From Roseinatronobacter sp052379845 (lineage in GTDB: Bacteria > Pseudomonadota > Alphaproteobacteria > Rhodobacterales > Rhodobacteraceae): a stretch of DNA of 64,000 bases. This document shows, piece after piece, positions 8,533 to 16,955 of this stretch. Each line of letters starts with the position of its first letter. Position 1 is the first letter of the stretch. The position numbers were made by a program, and so were the translations under genes. The stretch lies in assembly GCA_052379845.1 (NCBI GenBank), contig JBQTCF010000003.1, one strand, 5' to 3'. The notes below the pieces were generated by a model. The model worked only from the letters and a program-made list of their open reading frames with translations. It made no database searches and was not told the DNA's origin.

Positions 8533-9558
8533 CGGGGCTTGCCCCGGTTGCGCCGCCCGTCCGACAGTGCCGCGCAAGACAAGCTGCGGGGGCAGGATGA
8601 CAATCTGCTGCCCGTTTTGCGGGGACAGCAGGCAGCGCGCCGCCTGACGCCCGATCCCCGCCTTGTCCACGGCAATGGTGGTCAGGGGCGGATAGGTCAG
8701 GCGCGCTTCTTCCATGTCGTCACAGCCGATGATGGATATATCCCTGCCGGGCATCTTGCCCCGTTCCTGACACCCTGCGATCATGCCAAAGGCGATCAGG
8801 TCACTAAAGCAGATCACCCCGGACGGCGGCGCATCGCGCGCAGCCAAGGCACGCGCCATCTGGTGGCCAAACTGCCGCGATGTCGGACCGTGCAGCGTTT
8901 CCGCCAGCGGCAGTCCGGCCTTGGCCAGTGTCTGTTGCACGCCCAGAAGCCGGTTTTGCGCTGTCGATGTCTGCTGCCCGCCCCCGACCCAGACAATGCG
9001 CCTGTGGCCATGGTCAATCAGGCATTGGGCCGCAAGCTGCCCGGCGCGCAGGTCATCATTGACAAATTGCGGCAAGGGCACATCGCCCAGCGCGCGCGAC
9101 ACCACCACCATGGGAACCAGCGGGTCTGGCCGTCCTTCGGGCAATACTGCCGACAGGTCCGCGCGGGTTGTGCCCCTGACCGGCAACAGAATAATGCCCC
9201 CCACACCCTGTTCCAGTGCAGTTTGCAGAAATCGGCGTTGCACAGCGGGATCTTCGCGCGCGATCCCCAGAAAGACCTGCATCTGGTGTTCGCGCAATTC
9301 GTCTTCGATATGTTCCAGAAATTCGTTGAAAACGGGGTTGGACAAATCACTAAGGCAAACCGCAACAAGGTTGCTGCGTGTCTGGCGCAAATTGGCGGCC
9401 GAACGGTTATAGATATAGCCCAGCCGCGCCGCCGCCTGTTCAACGCGCTGTGTGGTTTCCGCCGATATACGCGGATGCCCACGCAAGGCCAGCGACGCAG
9501 TTGCGACCGTTATTCCCAGATCGTCAGCAATAGTGCGAAGGGTGACGCGCTTGATCAT
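8527..9558 (-). CDS. LacI-family transcriptional regulator
   Basis: The 343-residue protein begins MIKRVTLRTIADDLGITVAT, a LacI helix-turn-helix followed by the hinge helix (YNRSAANLRQTRSN, near residue 50). The effector domain is of the periplasmic-binding-protein type, with VCLSDLSNPVFNEFLEHIE and IIGCDDMEEARLTYPPLTTI. I chose the ATG at 9558; a TTG nine bases upstream is possible. The gene is divergent from the tricarboxylate-transporter operon at 9701 and convergent with the fucose operon, so it most likely controls the former. The inducer is not identifiable. Confidence 0.92.
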   Translation of the reverse strand: MIKRVTLRTIADDLGITVATASLALRGHPRISAETTQRVEQAAARLGYIYNRSAANLRQTRSNLVAVCLSDLSNPVFNEFLEHIEDELREHQMQVFLGIAREDPAVQRRFLQTALEQGVGGIILLPVRGTTRADLSAVLPEGRPDPLVPMVVVSRALGDVPLPQFVNDDLRAGQLAAQCLIDHGHRRIVWVGGGQQTSTAQNRLLGVQQTLAKAGLPLAETLHGPTSRQFGHQMARALAARDAPPSGVICFSDLIAFGMIAGCQERGKMPGRDISIIGCDDMEEARLTYPPLTTIAVDKAGIGRQAARCLLSPQNGQQIVILPPQLVLRGTVGRAAQPGQAPS

Positions 9559-9581
9559 GATTGCCAAATATAGCGCTGAAA

Positions 9582-9610
9582 AGATATCATATCTAGCTGT
9601 TTAATCGATT
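9582..9610. promoter_or_regulatory. Candidate LacI-family operators
   Basis: AGATATCATATCT (9582-9594) is a perfect 13-bp palindrome around a single C. AATCGATT (9603-9610) is a perfect 8-bp palindrome with the central CG typical of LacI-family operators. Both lie in the 142-bp gap between the divergent LacI gene and tctC. Which one, if either, is bound is unknown. Confidence 0.4.
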
Positions 9611-9700
9611 GACTAAAGGATTTTCGGCATGTTTACTTTCATTCGGGAGGCGTTGGCGGATTCGTCGCGCAATGCTCTCATATACGGAGGAGGATTCTAC

Positions 9701-10690
9701 ATGAAAGCCATGATGAAAACGGTCCTGCGCCTTGGCGTTCTGGGGGCAATCGCTGCATCCACCAGCACTGCAGCACTGGCGCAGTCCTGCGACTGGACGC
9801 CGGACCGCGCTGTAACCTATATTGTGCCATGGGGTGCCGGTGGTGGCACTGATGCCAATTCGCGCATGCTGGCGTCCATGCTGGAACAAAAATGGGGTGT
9901 GCCGTTCAATGTTGTCAACCGCACTGGCGGGAATGGCGTAACCGGCCACAGCGCCATCGCAAACGCGGACCCTGACGGCTACACCGTGGGGGCGGTGACT
10001 GTTGAAATCAACACCATGCACTGGGTTGGTCTGACCGACCTGAACTATACCAATATCACCCCGCTGGCGCTGATTGATATCGTGCCTGCCAGCGTGCTGG
10101 TGTCCAAGGACAGCCCGTTTGAAACCATTGGCGATTTGCTGGACCATGCGCGCGAAAACCCCGGTGACCTGACCGCGTCGGGCACATCGCTGGGCGGTAT
10201 CTGGCATCTGGCGCTGGCCGGTATGCTGAACGCCGAAGGCATGGACCCTGAAAGCATTCGCTGGATTCCGTCCCAAGGCGCGGCGCCTGCGCTGCAGGAA
10301 CTGATTGCCGGCGGTGTGGATATGGCAACCCCCGCCCTGTCCGAAGGCAAGGCGCTGGTCGATTCCGGTGAAGTGCGCGCGCTGGCCTATATGCATGACA
10401 CGCCCATGGCGGCGCTGCCAGATGTGCCTGTGACAGCTGAAGCGCTTGAAAGCGGCTGGACGCTGGCGGCCTATATCACCATTTCCGGCCCTGAAGGCAT
10501 GTCTGATGAGATTTCCTGCGCCTATCAACAAGCGGTTCAGGAAATTACCCAGACGCAGGAATGGGCGGATTTCAAGGCATCGCGCGGCGCAGAAGTGGTG
10601 TTCACCGGCGGGGACGACCTGACCGCCTATATGCAAGCGCAAGACGAAGCGCTGGGTGCCACGATTCAGGCCGTCGGTCTGGCCCAATAA
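9701..10690 (+). CDS. tctC: TctC/Bug-type periplasmic binding protein of a tripartite tricarboxylate transporter
   Basis: This 329-residue protein has a Sec signal peptide (MKAMMKTVLRLGVLGAIAAS, probable cleavage after ALAQ). The mature part begins CDWTPDRAVTYIVPWGAGGG, the conserved start of Bug/TctC proteins, with the ligand-contact loop WGAGGGTDANSR. VVNRTGGNGVTGH is the second family motif. The ATG at 9701 follows a strong GGAGGAGG ribosome-binding site. It binds carboxylates in the periplasm for the TctB/TctA pair just downstream. Neighbouring aldolase, kinase and oxidoreductase genes suggest a sugar-acid substrate, which is inference. Confidence 0.9.
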   Translation: MKAMMKTVLRLGVLGAIAASTSTAALAQSCDWTPDRAVTYIVPWGAGGGTDANSRMLASMLEQKWGVPFNVVNRTGGNGVTGHSAIANADPDGYTVGAVTVEINTMHWVGLTDLNYTNITPLALIDIVPASVLVSKDSPFETIGDLLDHARENPGDLTASGTSLGGIWHLALAGMLNAEGMDPESIRWIPSQGAAPALQELIAGGVDMATPALSEGKALVDSGEVRALAYMHDTPMAALPDVPVTAEALESGWTLAAYITISGPEGMSDEISCAYQQAVQEITQTQEWADFKASRGAEVVFTGGDDLTAYMQAQDEALGATIQAVGLAQ

Positions 10691-10705
10691 GCGCGGTTCC
10701 CCGAC

Positions 10706-11185
10706 ATGATACTTAGACGCGACTTTGTGGTGGGGGCGGTCCTGATCGCCCTTGCCGTTGCCATGATCTGGGGGGCGCAGGGGTTCCCGCGCATTCGGGC
10801 CATGCCTTACGGGCCTGATCTGTTTCCAAAAATCATCGCGGGCGGGCTGATCCTGTCGGCCCTTGGTATTATTCTGGAAGGGCTTCGCGACATGCGCAGC
10901 GGGCAGGGGAATGACGCCACCACACCGGCCACGATAACCCCGCTGGCCGCGCTGTCCTTTCTGGGGATTGTCGCATTGGTGGCAGGGTTTGCGCTGCTGT
11001 TGCCGGTGCTGGGGTTTCATGTGGCGGCGGCGCTGGTGCTGTTATGTGCGGTGCGCATTTTTGGCGGCAACTGGGTGTTGGCGGGGATCATGGCGATCAC
11101 AGCGCCAGTCGTCTTGCACTACATCTTTTATACAGTGATGCGCGTTGTGCTGCCTTGGGGCGTGCTTGCGCCTTATGCGTGGTAG
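10706..11185 (+). CDS. tctB: TctB-type small membrane subunit of the tripartite tricarboxylate transporter
   Basis: A 159-residue hydrophobic protein of the expected TctB size. It has four membrane segments: residues about 7-25, 38-55, 78-110 and 120-145. The PYGPDLFPKIIAGGLI stretch near residue 33 is the family's conserved loop. It lies 15 nt behind tctC and 6 nt before tctA. It associates with TctA in the inner membrane; its precise contribution to transport is poorly defined in the family. Confidence 0.88.
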   Translation: MILRRDFVVGAVLIALAVAMIWGAQGFPRIRAMPYGPDLFPKIIAGGLILSALGIILEGLRDMRSGQGNDATTPATITPLAALSFLGIVALVAGFALLLPVLGFHVAAALVLLCAVRIFGGNWVLAGIMAITAPVVLHYIFYTVMRVVLPWGVLAPYAW

Positions 11186-11191
11186 GCGCGC

Positions 11192-12694
11192 ATGGACCTT
11201 CTTGCTATATTCACCATCGTTCTTGACCCCAGAATTCTGGGAACGATCCTGCTGTGCACGCTGTATGGGGCATTCGTGGGGGCCATGCCGGGGCTGACGG
11301 CCACCATGGCGGTGGCGCTTCTGGTGCCGTTTACATGGTTCATGGACCCCGTTCAGGCCGCTGCCGCAATTGTGGCCACAACAACCACGGCCATATTTGC
11401 AGGCGATATTTCGGGGGCCTTGCTGAAAATTCCCGGCACGCCCGCATCTGCCGCCTATGTCGAGGACAGCTTTCGGCTGTCGCAAACCGGCAAACCGCGC
11501 ACAACGCTGTTCACATCGCTGTTCGCGTCCGTCTGCGGGGGCGTGATCGGGGTTGCCATTCTGGCCTATGCCACACCGCAACTTGCGCAACTGTCGCGCA
11601 GTTTTTCCAGTGACGAGGCGTTCTGGCTGGCCACATTGGGCCTGTCCTGTGCGGTGTTTGTGGGCGGGCCATCGGTGCCGCGCAATTTTGCAAGCCTGTT
11701 TATCGGGCTGGCCGTGGCCACGATTGGCATTGATGTGGCGGTGGGGCACCCGCGCTACACCTTCGGGATGCTGGAATTGTATGATGGGGTCAATTTCATT
11801 CCCGCCATGATCGGTATTTTTGCGCTGTCGGAATTGCTGCGCAACGCTGCGCTGGGCCGCCAGACGCGCATTGGCAAGCTGGTTGTCGAACCGCTTCTGG
11901 TGGCCATTCGCGCCGCGTGGCGGGAATTCCGCACACGCTGGGTGAATGTCATCCGCTCTGCCAGCGGTGGCACGGTTATCGGCGCGCTGCCCGGCGCGGG
12001 TGCTGACGTGGCCGCATGGATTGCCTATGCCGTGTCGCGCCGGTTTTCGAAAACGCCAGAAGCCTATGGGCGCGGCCATGTCGAAGGGGTTGTGGACGGG
12101 GGCGCGGCCAATAACGCCGCTGTGGCGGGGGCCTGGACGCCCGCGCTGGTGTTCGGCATTCCCGGCGACAGTGTGACGGCCATTGCCATAGGTGTGCTGA
12201 TGATGAAGGGCCTGACGCCGGGGCCGGATATCTTCGCCAATGATACAGTGCTGGTCTATACGATTTTCGGGTCGTTTTTCATGGCGAATGTGCTGATGCT
12301 GTTCACCGGCGGGCTGGCCGTGGCCCTTGCGACACAGGTGCTGCGCGTGCCGCGCGCTGTGCTTATGCCGCTGATTTTGCTGCTGTCGATGATTGGCGGC
12401 TATGCGATTACCGGCAGTGTTATCGCCATATGGATCATTCTTGCGCTGGGGTTGCTGGCCAGTGGCATGATCTGGGCCAGCATCCCGCTTGCGCCCGCTA
12501 TCCTGGGCATCGTGCTGGGCCGGATTGTGGAAGATAATTTCATGGTGTCGATGATGAAGGCGCGCGGGGATCTGACCGAATTTTTTGCGCGCGACACGGC
12601 TGCGGTGCTGGGCACGCTGACATTGCTGGTCTGGGCCGCGCTGTTGCTGCGCGCCGGCTGGAGCTTTTTTGGAAACCGGACTTCGTCCAAATAA
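11192..12694 (+). CDS. tctA: TctA-type large permease of the tripartite tricarboxylate transporter
   Basis: The 500-residue protein with about twelve membrane segments has the two repeated TctA signatures. GAMPGLTATMAVALLVPFTW is near residue 29, and GALPGAGADVAAWIAYA near 270 is its second-half counterpart. VFGIPGDSVTAIAIGVL near 325 is also typical. It is the transmembrane carrier, probably proton- or sodium-driven, that takes substrate from the TctC protein. The length matches the family. Confidence 0.92.
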   Translation: MDLLAIFTIVLDPRILGTILLCTLYGAFVGAMPGLTATMAVALLVPFTWFMDPVQAAAAIVATTTTAIFAGDISGALLKIPGTPASAAYVEDSFRLSQTGKPRTTLFTSLFASVCGGVIGVAILAYATPQLAQLSRSFSSDEAFWLATLGLSCAVFVGGPSVPRNFASLFIGLAVATIGIDVAVGHPRYTFGMLELYDGVNFIPAMIGIFALSELLRNAALGRQTRIGKLVVEPLLVAIRAAWREFRTRWVNVIRSASGGTVIGALPGAGADVAAWIAYAVSRRFSKTPEAYGRGHVEGVVDGGAANNAAVAGAWTPALVFGIPGDSVTAIAIGVLMMKGLTPGPDIFANDTVLVYTIFGSFFMANVLMLFTGGLAVALATQVLRVPRAVLMPLILLLSMIGGYAITGSVIAIWIILALGLLASGMIWASIPLAPAILGIVLGRIVEDNFMVSMMKARGDLTEFFARDTAAVLGTLTLLVWAALLLRAGWSFFGNRTSSK

Positions 12695-12708
12695 CAGAAG
12701 ATGACAAG

Positions 12709-13485
12709 ATGACAGGAAGAAACAAACTGAAAGCGCGCCTGAAGGCGGGCGAAACCGTCACTGCGGCGTGGCTTGATCTGGGATCGCCCGATGTGGCGGA
12801 GCTGTTGGTGCATGCGGGCTGGGATGTCATTGTCGTGGATTGCGAACATGGCGCTGCAGGGCTGGAAGACGGGTTCAACCTGATCCGCGCTGTGGAAGCG
12901 GCAGGGGGCGAGGCCATCTTGCGCGTCCCCGACGCCAGCGAGGCCGTGTTGAAACGCGCGCTGGACCGGGGCGCGCGGTCGCTGATGGTGCCCATGGTGA
13001 ATTCGGCCAGAATGGCCCAGGGCGTGGCCGATTGCTGCCTGTATCCGCCACGCGGCCAGCGCGGGTATGCCGCCCCTATTGTGCGCGCATCAGGCTTCGG
13101 GGCGCTGCCGGATTTCGCCCGCGAACGTGCCCATGAAGAATTGCTGCTGATGGTGCAGATCGAACATGTGGATGCCGTGTCTGAAATTCCCGCGATCACA
13201 GCGATTGACGGTATCGACATGGTGTTTATCGGCCCGAATGATCTGGCCGCCTCCATGGGCTATCTGGAACGCATGGACACCCCCGAAGTGCTGAAGGTGG
13301 TGAACAAGGCCGAAGACCTGACGCTGCAGGGCGGGTTGCAGCTGGGCACCGTGCTGTGGCCAAACCGCAACTACCGCGATTTGCAGGATGCGGGCTACCG
13401 GCTGATTGTGGGGCCGTGCGATGTGGCGATGCTGGCCAATGCGGCCCGCGAAGCGCGCGCCGCCTGCCTTGACATGCTGCGCTAG
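12709..13485 (+). CDS. HpcH/HpaI-family aldolase
   Basis: A 258-residue class II pyruvate aldolase. DCEHGAAG near residue 45 holds the catalytic His region, and RVPDASE and MVPMVNSA follow. YPPRGQRGYA is near residue 110. QIEHVDAV and FIGPNDLAASMG carry the metal ligands Glu and Asp. The family cleaves 2-keto-3-deoxy or 4-hydroxy-2-oxo acids to pyruvate (or glyoxylate relatives) plus an aldehyde. Following a carboxylate transporter it would cut a sugar-acid-derived keto acid. The exact substrate cannot be told; 2-keto-3-deoxy-L-rhamnonate aldolase and macrophomate-synthase-like labels are alternatives. Confidence 0.88.
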   Translation: MTGRNKLKARLKAGETVTAAWLDLGSPDVAELLVHAGWDVIVVDCEHGAAGLEDGFNLIRAVEAAGGEAILRVPDASEAVLKRALDRGARSLMVPMVNSARMAQGVADCCLYPPRGQRGYAAPIVRASGFGALPDFARERAHEELLLMVQIEHVDAVSEIPAITAIDGIDMVFIGPNDLAASMGYLERMDTPEVLKVVNKAEDLTLQGGLQLGTVLWPNRNYRDLQDAGYRLIVGPCDVAMLANAAREARAACLDMLR

Positions 13486-13497
13486 GGGCAGGTGGGC

Positions 13498-14364
13498 ATG
13501 CGTAGGGCTGCGCCGCATATCATCTGCGGGGGACTGATTGCGCTGGATCTGGAACTGTCCGTGTCCAGCTATCCGGTGGCGGGCGCCAAGCACAAGGCGC
13601 AGGCGTCCCGGCTTGTCGGGGGCGGTGGTGCCCTGAATGCGGCAGCCGCCATCGCGCGGTTGGGCGGGCAGGTCACACTGTATGGCGCGATTGGCGATGA
13701 CGAACTGGCGCCAGTGATGCGCGCGCGCATTCAGGCGCTGGGCGTGCCGCTGGATCAGGTGCATGGTGTCGCGGGCGCGGTGACCCCGCATTCCGCCGTG
13801 CTGATCGAAGGGGACGGGGACCGGACCATCATCAACTGGCGCGATGACCAGCTTGCCGCGAACCTGCCGCCGCTGGCGCAGCCCTTCGGCTATGACGGGG
13901 CGCTTGTGGACACACGTTTTCCACAGATCACCAAAACCTTGCTGGCGGCGGCGCGCGCGGCCGGAAAACCCGCTGTCATTGACGCCGAAGCGCCAGTGCG
14001 CCTTGTGCAGGATGCGCTGTGTCACGCGTCGCATATCGCGTTTTCGGTGCAGGGCCTGACGGATTACACGGGCCGCGCAGATGCAGCGGCGCTGGCGCAG
14101 GTGGCGCGGCAGTTCAATGTCTGGGTCTGTGTGACACGCGGGCCGGACCCGGTGCTGTGCCATGACGGGAACGCGGCGTATGAAATACCTGTTCCCGTGG
14201 CCGTGGCGCAAAACACCAACGGCGCAGGCGACACATGGCACGGGGCCTTCACACTTGCGCTGGCCGCCGGACAGGATGAAATGGGTGCCGTCCGCGCGGC
14301 CAATAGCGCCGCCGCGCGCCATGTGGCGGGGCAGACAGACAGTCTTGCGCCGTTGGGGGCATAA
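13498..14364 (+). CDS. PfkB-family carbohydrate kinase
   Basis: This 288-residue ribokinase-like kinase has IICGGLIALDLELSV at the start, the sugar-binding GGGGALNAAAAIARLGG near residue 40 and the catalytic anion hole TNGAGDTWHGAF near residue 240, with GAGD intact. The ATG at 13498 was chosen over a GTG six bases upstream because an AGG lies five bases before it. It would phosphorylate a sugar or keto-sugar acid. Together with the aldolase this could be a KDG-kinase-like step or a separate branch. The substrate is unknown. Confidence 0.85.
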   Translation: MRRAAPHIICGGLIALDLELSVSSYPVAGAKHKAQASRLVGGGGALNAAAAIARLGGQVTLYGAIGDDELAPVMRARIQALGVPLDQVHGVAGAVTPHSAVLIEGDGDRTIINWRDDQLAANLPPLAQPFGYDGALVDTRFPQITKTLLAAARAAGKPAVIDAEAPVRLVQDALCHASHIAFSVQGLTDYTGRADAAALAQVARQFNVWVCVTRGPDPVLCHDGNAAYEIPVPVAVAQNTNGAGDTWHGAFTLALAAGQDEMGAVRAANSAAARHVAGQTDSLAPLGA

Positions 14365-14371
14365 AGACGCC

Positions 14372-15394
14372 ATGACAACACAGGATGATGCATCGATGAG
14401 CAAACCGTTGAAAGTGGCCATTGCGGGCGCAGGGGCCATTAGCGAATTCCACCTGAAGGGGTGGCAGGCGCAATCGGGTATTGATCTGGTGGCCATTTGC
14501 GACCCTGACGCTGGAAAGGCAGGCGCACGCGCGCAGGAATTCGGCATTGCGCAGGTCTATTCGGACACGGCCCACATGCTGGAGGACACCCGCCCCGACG
14601 CGCTGGACATCATCACGCCGGTGGGCACGCATGCGCCGCTGGTGCGCATGGCCGCCGCGCGCGGTATTCATGTGATGTGCCAAAAACCCATGACCCCCAC
14701 TGTCGCCGAGGCCGAGGCCCTGATTGCCGAGGTGGGCGAGAAGATCCGCTTCATGGTTCATGAAAACTACCGGTTCCGGCCCCATTACGCTGAAATCGCG
14801 CAGCGCGTGCAGGGCGGCCAGATCGGGCGGTTGCGCCATGCGCGGCTAGTAGTGCGGTCGGCATCGCTGTTCAGCTATGGCGAGGGGCCTGCATTCCTGT
14901 TGAACCGCCAGCCCTATCTGGCAGAATTCCCGCGCCTTCTGGTGTTCGAGGTGCTGATTCACCATCTGGACGCGCTGCGGTCCATCCTTGGCGAAATGCG
15001 CGTGCTGAATGCGCGGCTGGACCGGATAAACCCCGCCCTGAAGGGCGAGGATGTGGCGCTGGTGACGCTGCAATCGCGTGACGGGGCCATTATCACGATT
15101 GATGCGAATATTTCGGCGTTGGGCTATCCTGACCTGCCCACTGACCGGCTGGAACTGCTGGGCGATGCGGATACGCTGGTCTATGACCGCGACCGTATTA
15201 CGCTGTTGTCACGCCCGGATGATGTATCACTCCATGATCTGGCGGCGAATTATCAGGCGTGTTTCACAGGTGCCGTGACCGAATTTGTGTCGGGCCTGCG
15301 CACGGGCCGCCCCTTTGCCACCGACCGGCTGGACAATCTGGAAACCCTGCGCCTGATGGAAGCGGTGTATAACAAGGCGGGCAGTGGCGTGTAA
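14372..15394 (+). CDS. Gfo/Idh/MocA-family NAD(P)-dependent oxidoreductase
   Basis: The 340-residue protein has a Rossmann start, KVAIAGAGAISEFHLKGWQ, and the family's catalytic Lys in VMCQKPMTP near residue 105 (QKP instead of the common EKP). A C-terminal GFO/IDH/MocA domain follows, with HENYRFRPHYAEI and VLIHHLDALRSI. Such enzymes oxidise or reduce sugars, inositols or sugar acids. The ATG at 14372 is 8 nt behind the kinase gene; ATG 14396 (MSKPLKV) is an equally plausible start. It is the last gene of the operon. The substrate is unknown. Confidence 0.85.
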   Translation: MTTQDDASMSKPLKVAIAGAGAISEFHLKGWQAQSGIDLVAICDPDAGKAGARAQEFGIAQVYSDTAHMLEDTRPDALDIITPVGTHAPLVRMAAARGIHVMCQKPMTPTVAEAEALIAEVGEKIRFMVHENYRFRPHYAEIAQRVQGGQIGRLRHARLVVRSASLFSYGEGPAFLLNRQPYLAEFPRLLVFEVLIHHLDALRSILGEMRVLNARLDRINPALKGEDVALVTLQSRDGAIITIDANISALGYPDLPTDRLELLGDADTLVYDRDRITLLSRPDDVSLHDLAANYQACFTGAVTEFVSGLRTGRPFATDRLDNLETLRLMEAVYNKAGSGV

Positions 15395-15424
15395 GCTGCC
15401 CGCCACAGCGCGACCTGCGCCACA

Positions 15425-15470
15425 GCATGTCGCGCAAAAGTGGGACCCGGTTTTGCGCCAAAAGACATGC
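15425..15470. repeat. Dispersed palindromic repeat, copy 1
   Basis: GCATGT and ACATGC frame a near-palindrome whose 27-bp core (15432-15458) is identical, in reverse orientation, to the cores at 16921 and 33077. The copy sits in the gap between two convergent genes, the Gfo/Idh/MocA gene and rpmJ. Full-length copies keep both GCATGT/ACATGC ends. Confidence 0.85.
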
Positions 15471-15508
15471 GACACACCCCAAGGCCCTAATTTGGGATAG
15501 GCCAAACT

Positions 15509-15546
15509 AAAAAACCGCCCCCCGGCAGAAACGGGGGACGGTTTTT
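15509..15546 (-). terminator. Rho-independent terminator for rpmJ, possibly bidirectional
   Basis: A stem of ACCG-CCCCC against GGGGG-A-CGGT (one bulge) with a short CAGAA-type loop is flanked by six A on the left and five T on the right. It lies 20 nt beyond the rpmJ stop on the minus strand, and the A/T flanks would let it work for the plus-strand operon ending at 15394 as well. Confidence 0.8.
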
Positions 15547-15565
15547 CTACACCAATGCTGAAAAA

Positions 15566-15691
15566 TCAGCCCTGACGTGCCTTAAATTTTTTCTGTGTCT
15601 TGTTGATAACATACACACGGCCCTTGCGGCGCACGATTTGACAATCGCGGTGGCGCTGCTTGAGCGACCGGAGCGAGTTTCTGACCTTCAT
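15566..15691 (-). CDS. rpmJ: 50S ribosomal protein L36 (bL36), C-minus form
   Basis: The 41-residue product begins MKVRNSLRSLKQRHRDCQIV and ends NKTQKKFKARQG. This is bL36, with the four-Cys/His zinc ribbon reduced to a single Cys, the zinc-independent C-minus paralogue common in Alphaproteobacteria. Length and basic composition match the family. The start codon is at 15689-15691 on the minus strand, preceded by a purine-rich AAGGAGAAGG site. It stands alone between an intrinsic terminator downstream and a tRNA-Val gene upstream on the same strand. Confidence 0.93.
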   Translation of the reverse strand: MKVRNSLRSLKQRHRDCQIVRRKGRVYVINKTQKKFKARQG

Positions 15692-15755
15692 CGGCCTTCT
15701 CCTTATCGCGGCGCGCTTGCGCCATTGCGGTTGTCCTGCAAGATGCAGGGTTTAA

Positions 15756-15830
<75 letters not shown>

Positions 15831-15971
15831 TGACTGGCCAATCCCATACGCCCCAAACAAAAGGGACGCGGGGTAGGGCCGCGTCAATTGCCGCCCGTAT
15901 AGAAAGAATCGCAGCCATGATCAAGGGCTTTTGAAAGCAAGATCATTCGCGCTATAGTTATTTTCTGAAAC

Positions 15972-16847
15972 ATGGCCGGACATATGAACGCATTTGATTT
16001 TTTCCCAGCCCGAATCGCCACCAGCGCGGTGGTTTTCGCATCCCCCCACAGCGGGCGATTCTATCCGCCAGAGTTTCTGAAGGCGTCCGCGCTTGATGAA
16101 ACGGCCCTGCGCTCCTCAGAGGATGCCTATGTCGATCTGTTCTTGCAAGACGCGCCCGAACATGGGGCGCCTGTCTTGCTGGGCGGTGTGCCGCGCGCCT
16201 ATGTCGATTATAACCGTGCGGCAACGGAACTGGACCCCGCGCTTATTGCAGATGTGCCCAAGGCCACGCTGAACCCGCGCGTCATGTCGGGTTTGGGCGT
16301 CATTCCGCGCGTTGTTGCAGGGTCGCGGGCCATTTATGCAGGCAAGATCACCAGAACCGAAGCCGACACCCGCCTGATGCGGTTCTGGCACCCCTATCAT
16401 GACCAGCTTGCATCCGTGATGGACCAGCAGCGCCGACAGTTCGGGCGCGCAATATTGTTTGACATGCATTCCATGCCCCGCGATGCAACCGGCCATGACC
16501 GCCGCTTCGCAGGCAGGCGCCCCGACATTGTTCTGGGCGACCGATTCGGCGCTGCATGTTCCGGCCCCATAAGTGATGCGGTCGAAGCGGTCTTTTCGGC
16601 GGCCGGGTTCTGCGTGGCGCGCAATGCCCCCTTTGCAGGGGCCTATATTACCCAACGCTATGGCAGCCCGTCCACGGGACAACATGTTGTTCAGGTGGAA
16701 ATTGACCGCAGCCTGTATCTGGATGAACGCACAGTCACCCCAAACCGGGATTTCGACCGCTTCGCCAAGGTTATGCGGCGCGTCGTCAAGGAGCTGGCGG
16801 ATATTGGGCGCGACACCACCCAGACCATTGCGCTGGCCGCAGAATAG
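15972..16847 (+). CDS. N-formylglutamate amidohydrolase family protein
   Basis: The 291-residue protein has VFASPHSGRFYPP near residue 20 (the His of the zinc site), the SSEDAYVDLFLQDAPEHGAP stretch, VDYNRAATELDP near 80 and ILFDMHSMP near 160. These are the conserved blocks of the HutG-like N-formylglutamate deformylase family. There are no hut genes next door, so a role in histidine degradation is not supported by context; other members act on different amide substrates. ATG 15972 is used, ATG 15984 (MNAFDFF) is an alternative. It is convergent with the antiporter gene and has the palindromic repeat behind it. Confidence 0.85.
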   Translation: MAGHMNAFDFFPARIATSAVVFASPHSGRFYPPEFLKASALDETALRSSEDAYVDLFLQDAPEHGAPVLLGGVPRAYVDYNRAATELDPALIADVPKATLNPRVMSGLGVIPRVVAGSRAIYAGKITRTEADTRLMRFWHPYHDQLASVMDQQRRQFGRAILFDMHSMPRDATGHDRRFAGRRPDIVLGDRFGAACSGPISDAVEAVFSAAGFCVARNAPFAGAYITQRYGSPSTGQHVVQVEIDRSLYLDERTVTPNRDFDRFAKVMRRVVKELADIGRDTTQTIALAAE

Positions 16848-16920
16848 CCGTTTACAGCATGTGGCGCTTATCCGCATTCATGCCGCATACTCCAGCTTAT
16901 TGATTGCGCAGGTTCGAAAA

Positions 16921-16954
16921 GCGCAAAACCGGGTCCCACTTTTGCGCGACATGC
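16921..16954. repeat. Dispersed palindromic repeat, copy 2 (one end lost)
   Basis: The 27-bp core at 16921-16947 is identical to copies 1 and 3 and is followed by GACATGC. The opposite GCATGT end is replaced by unrelated sequence (TTCGAAAA). It lies between the convergent amidohydrolase and antiporter genes and ends two bases before the antiporter stop codon. Confidence 0.85.
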
Positions 16955-16955
16955 A

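Noticed and set aside
15425..15470. Palindromic repeat considered as a phage attachment site or miniature inverted-repeat transposon
   Set aside because: It is close to a tRNA gene, but no integrase is present, the tRNA is intact and no target-site duplication was seen around the three copies.
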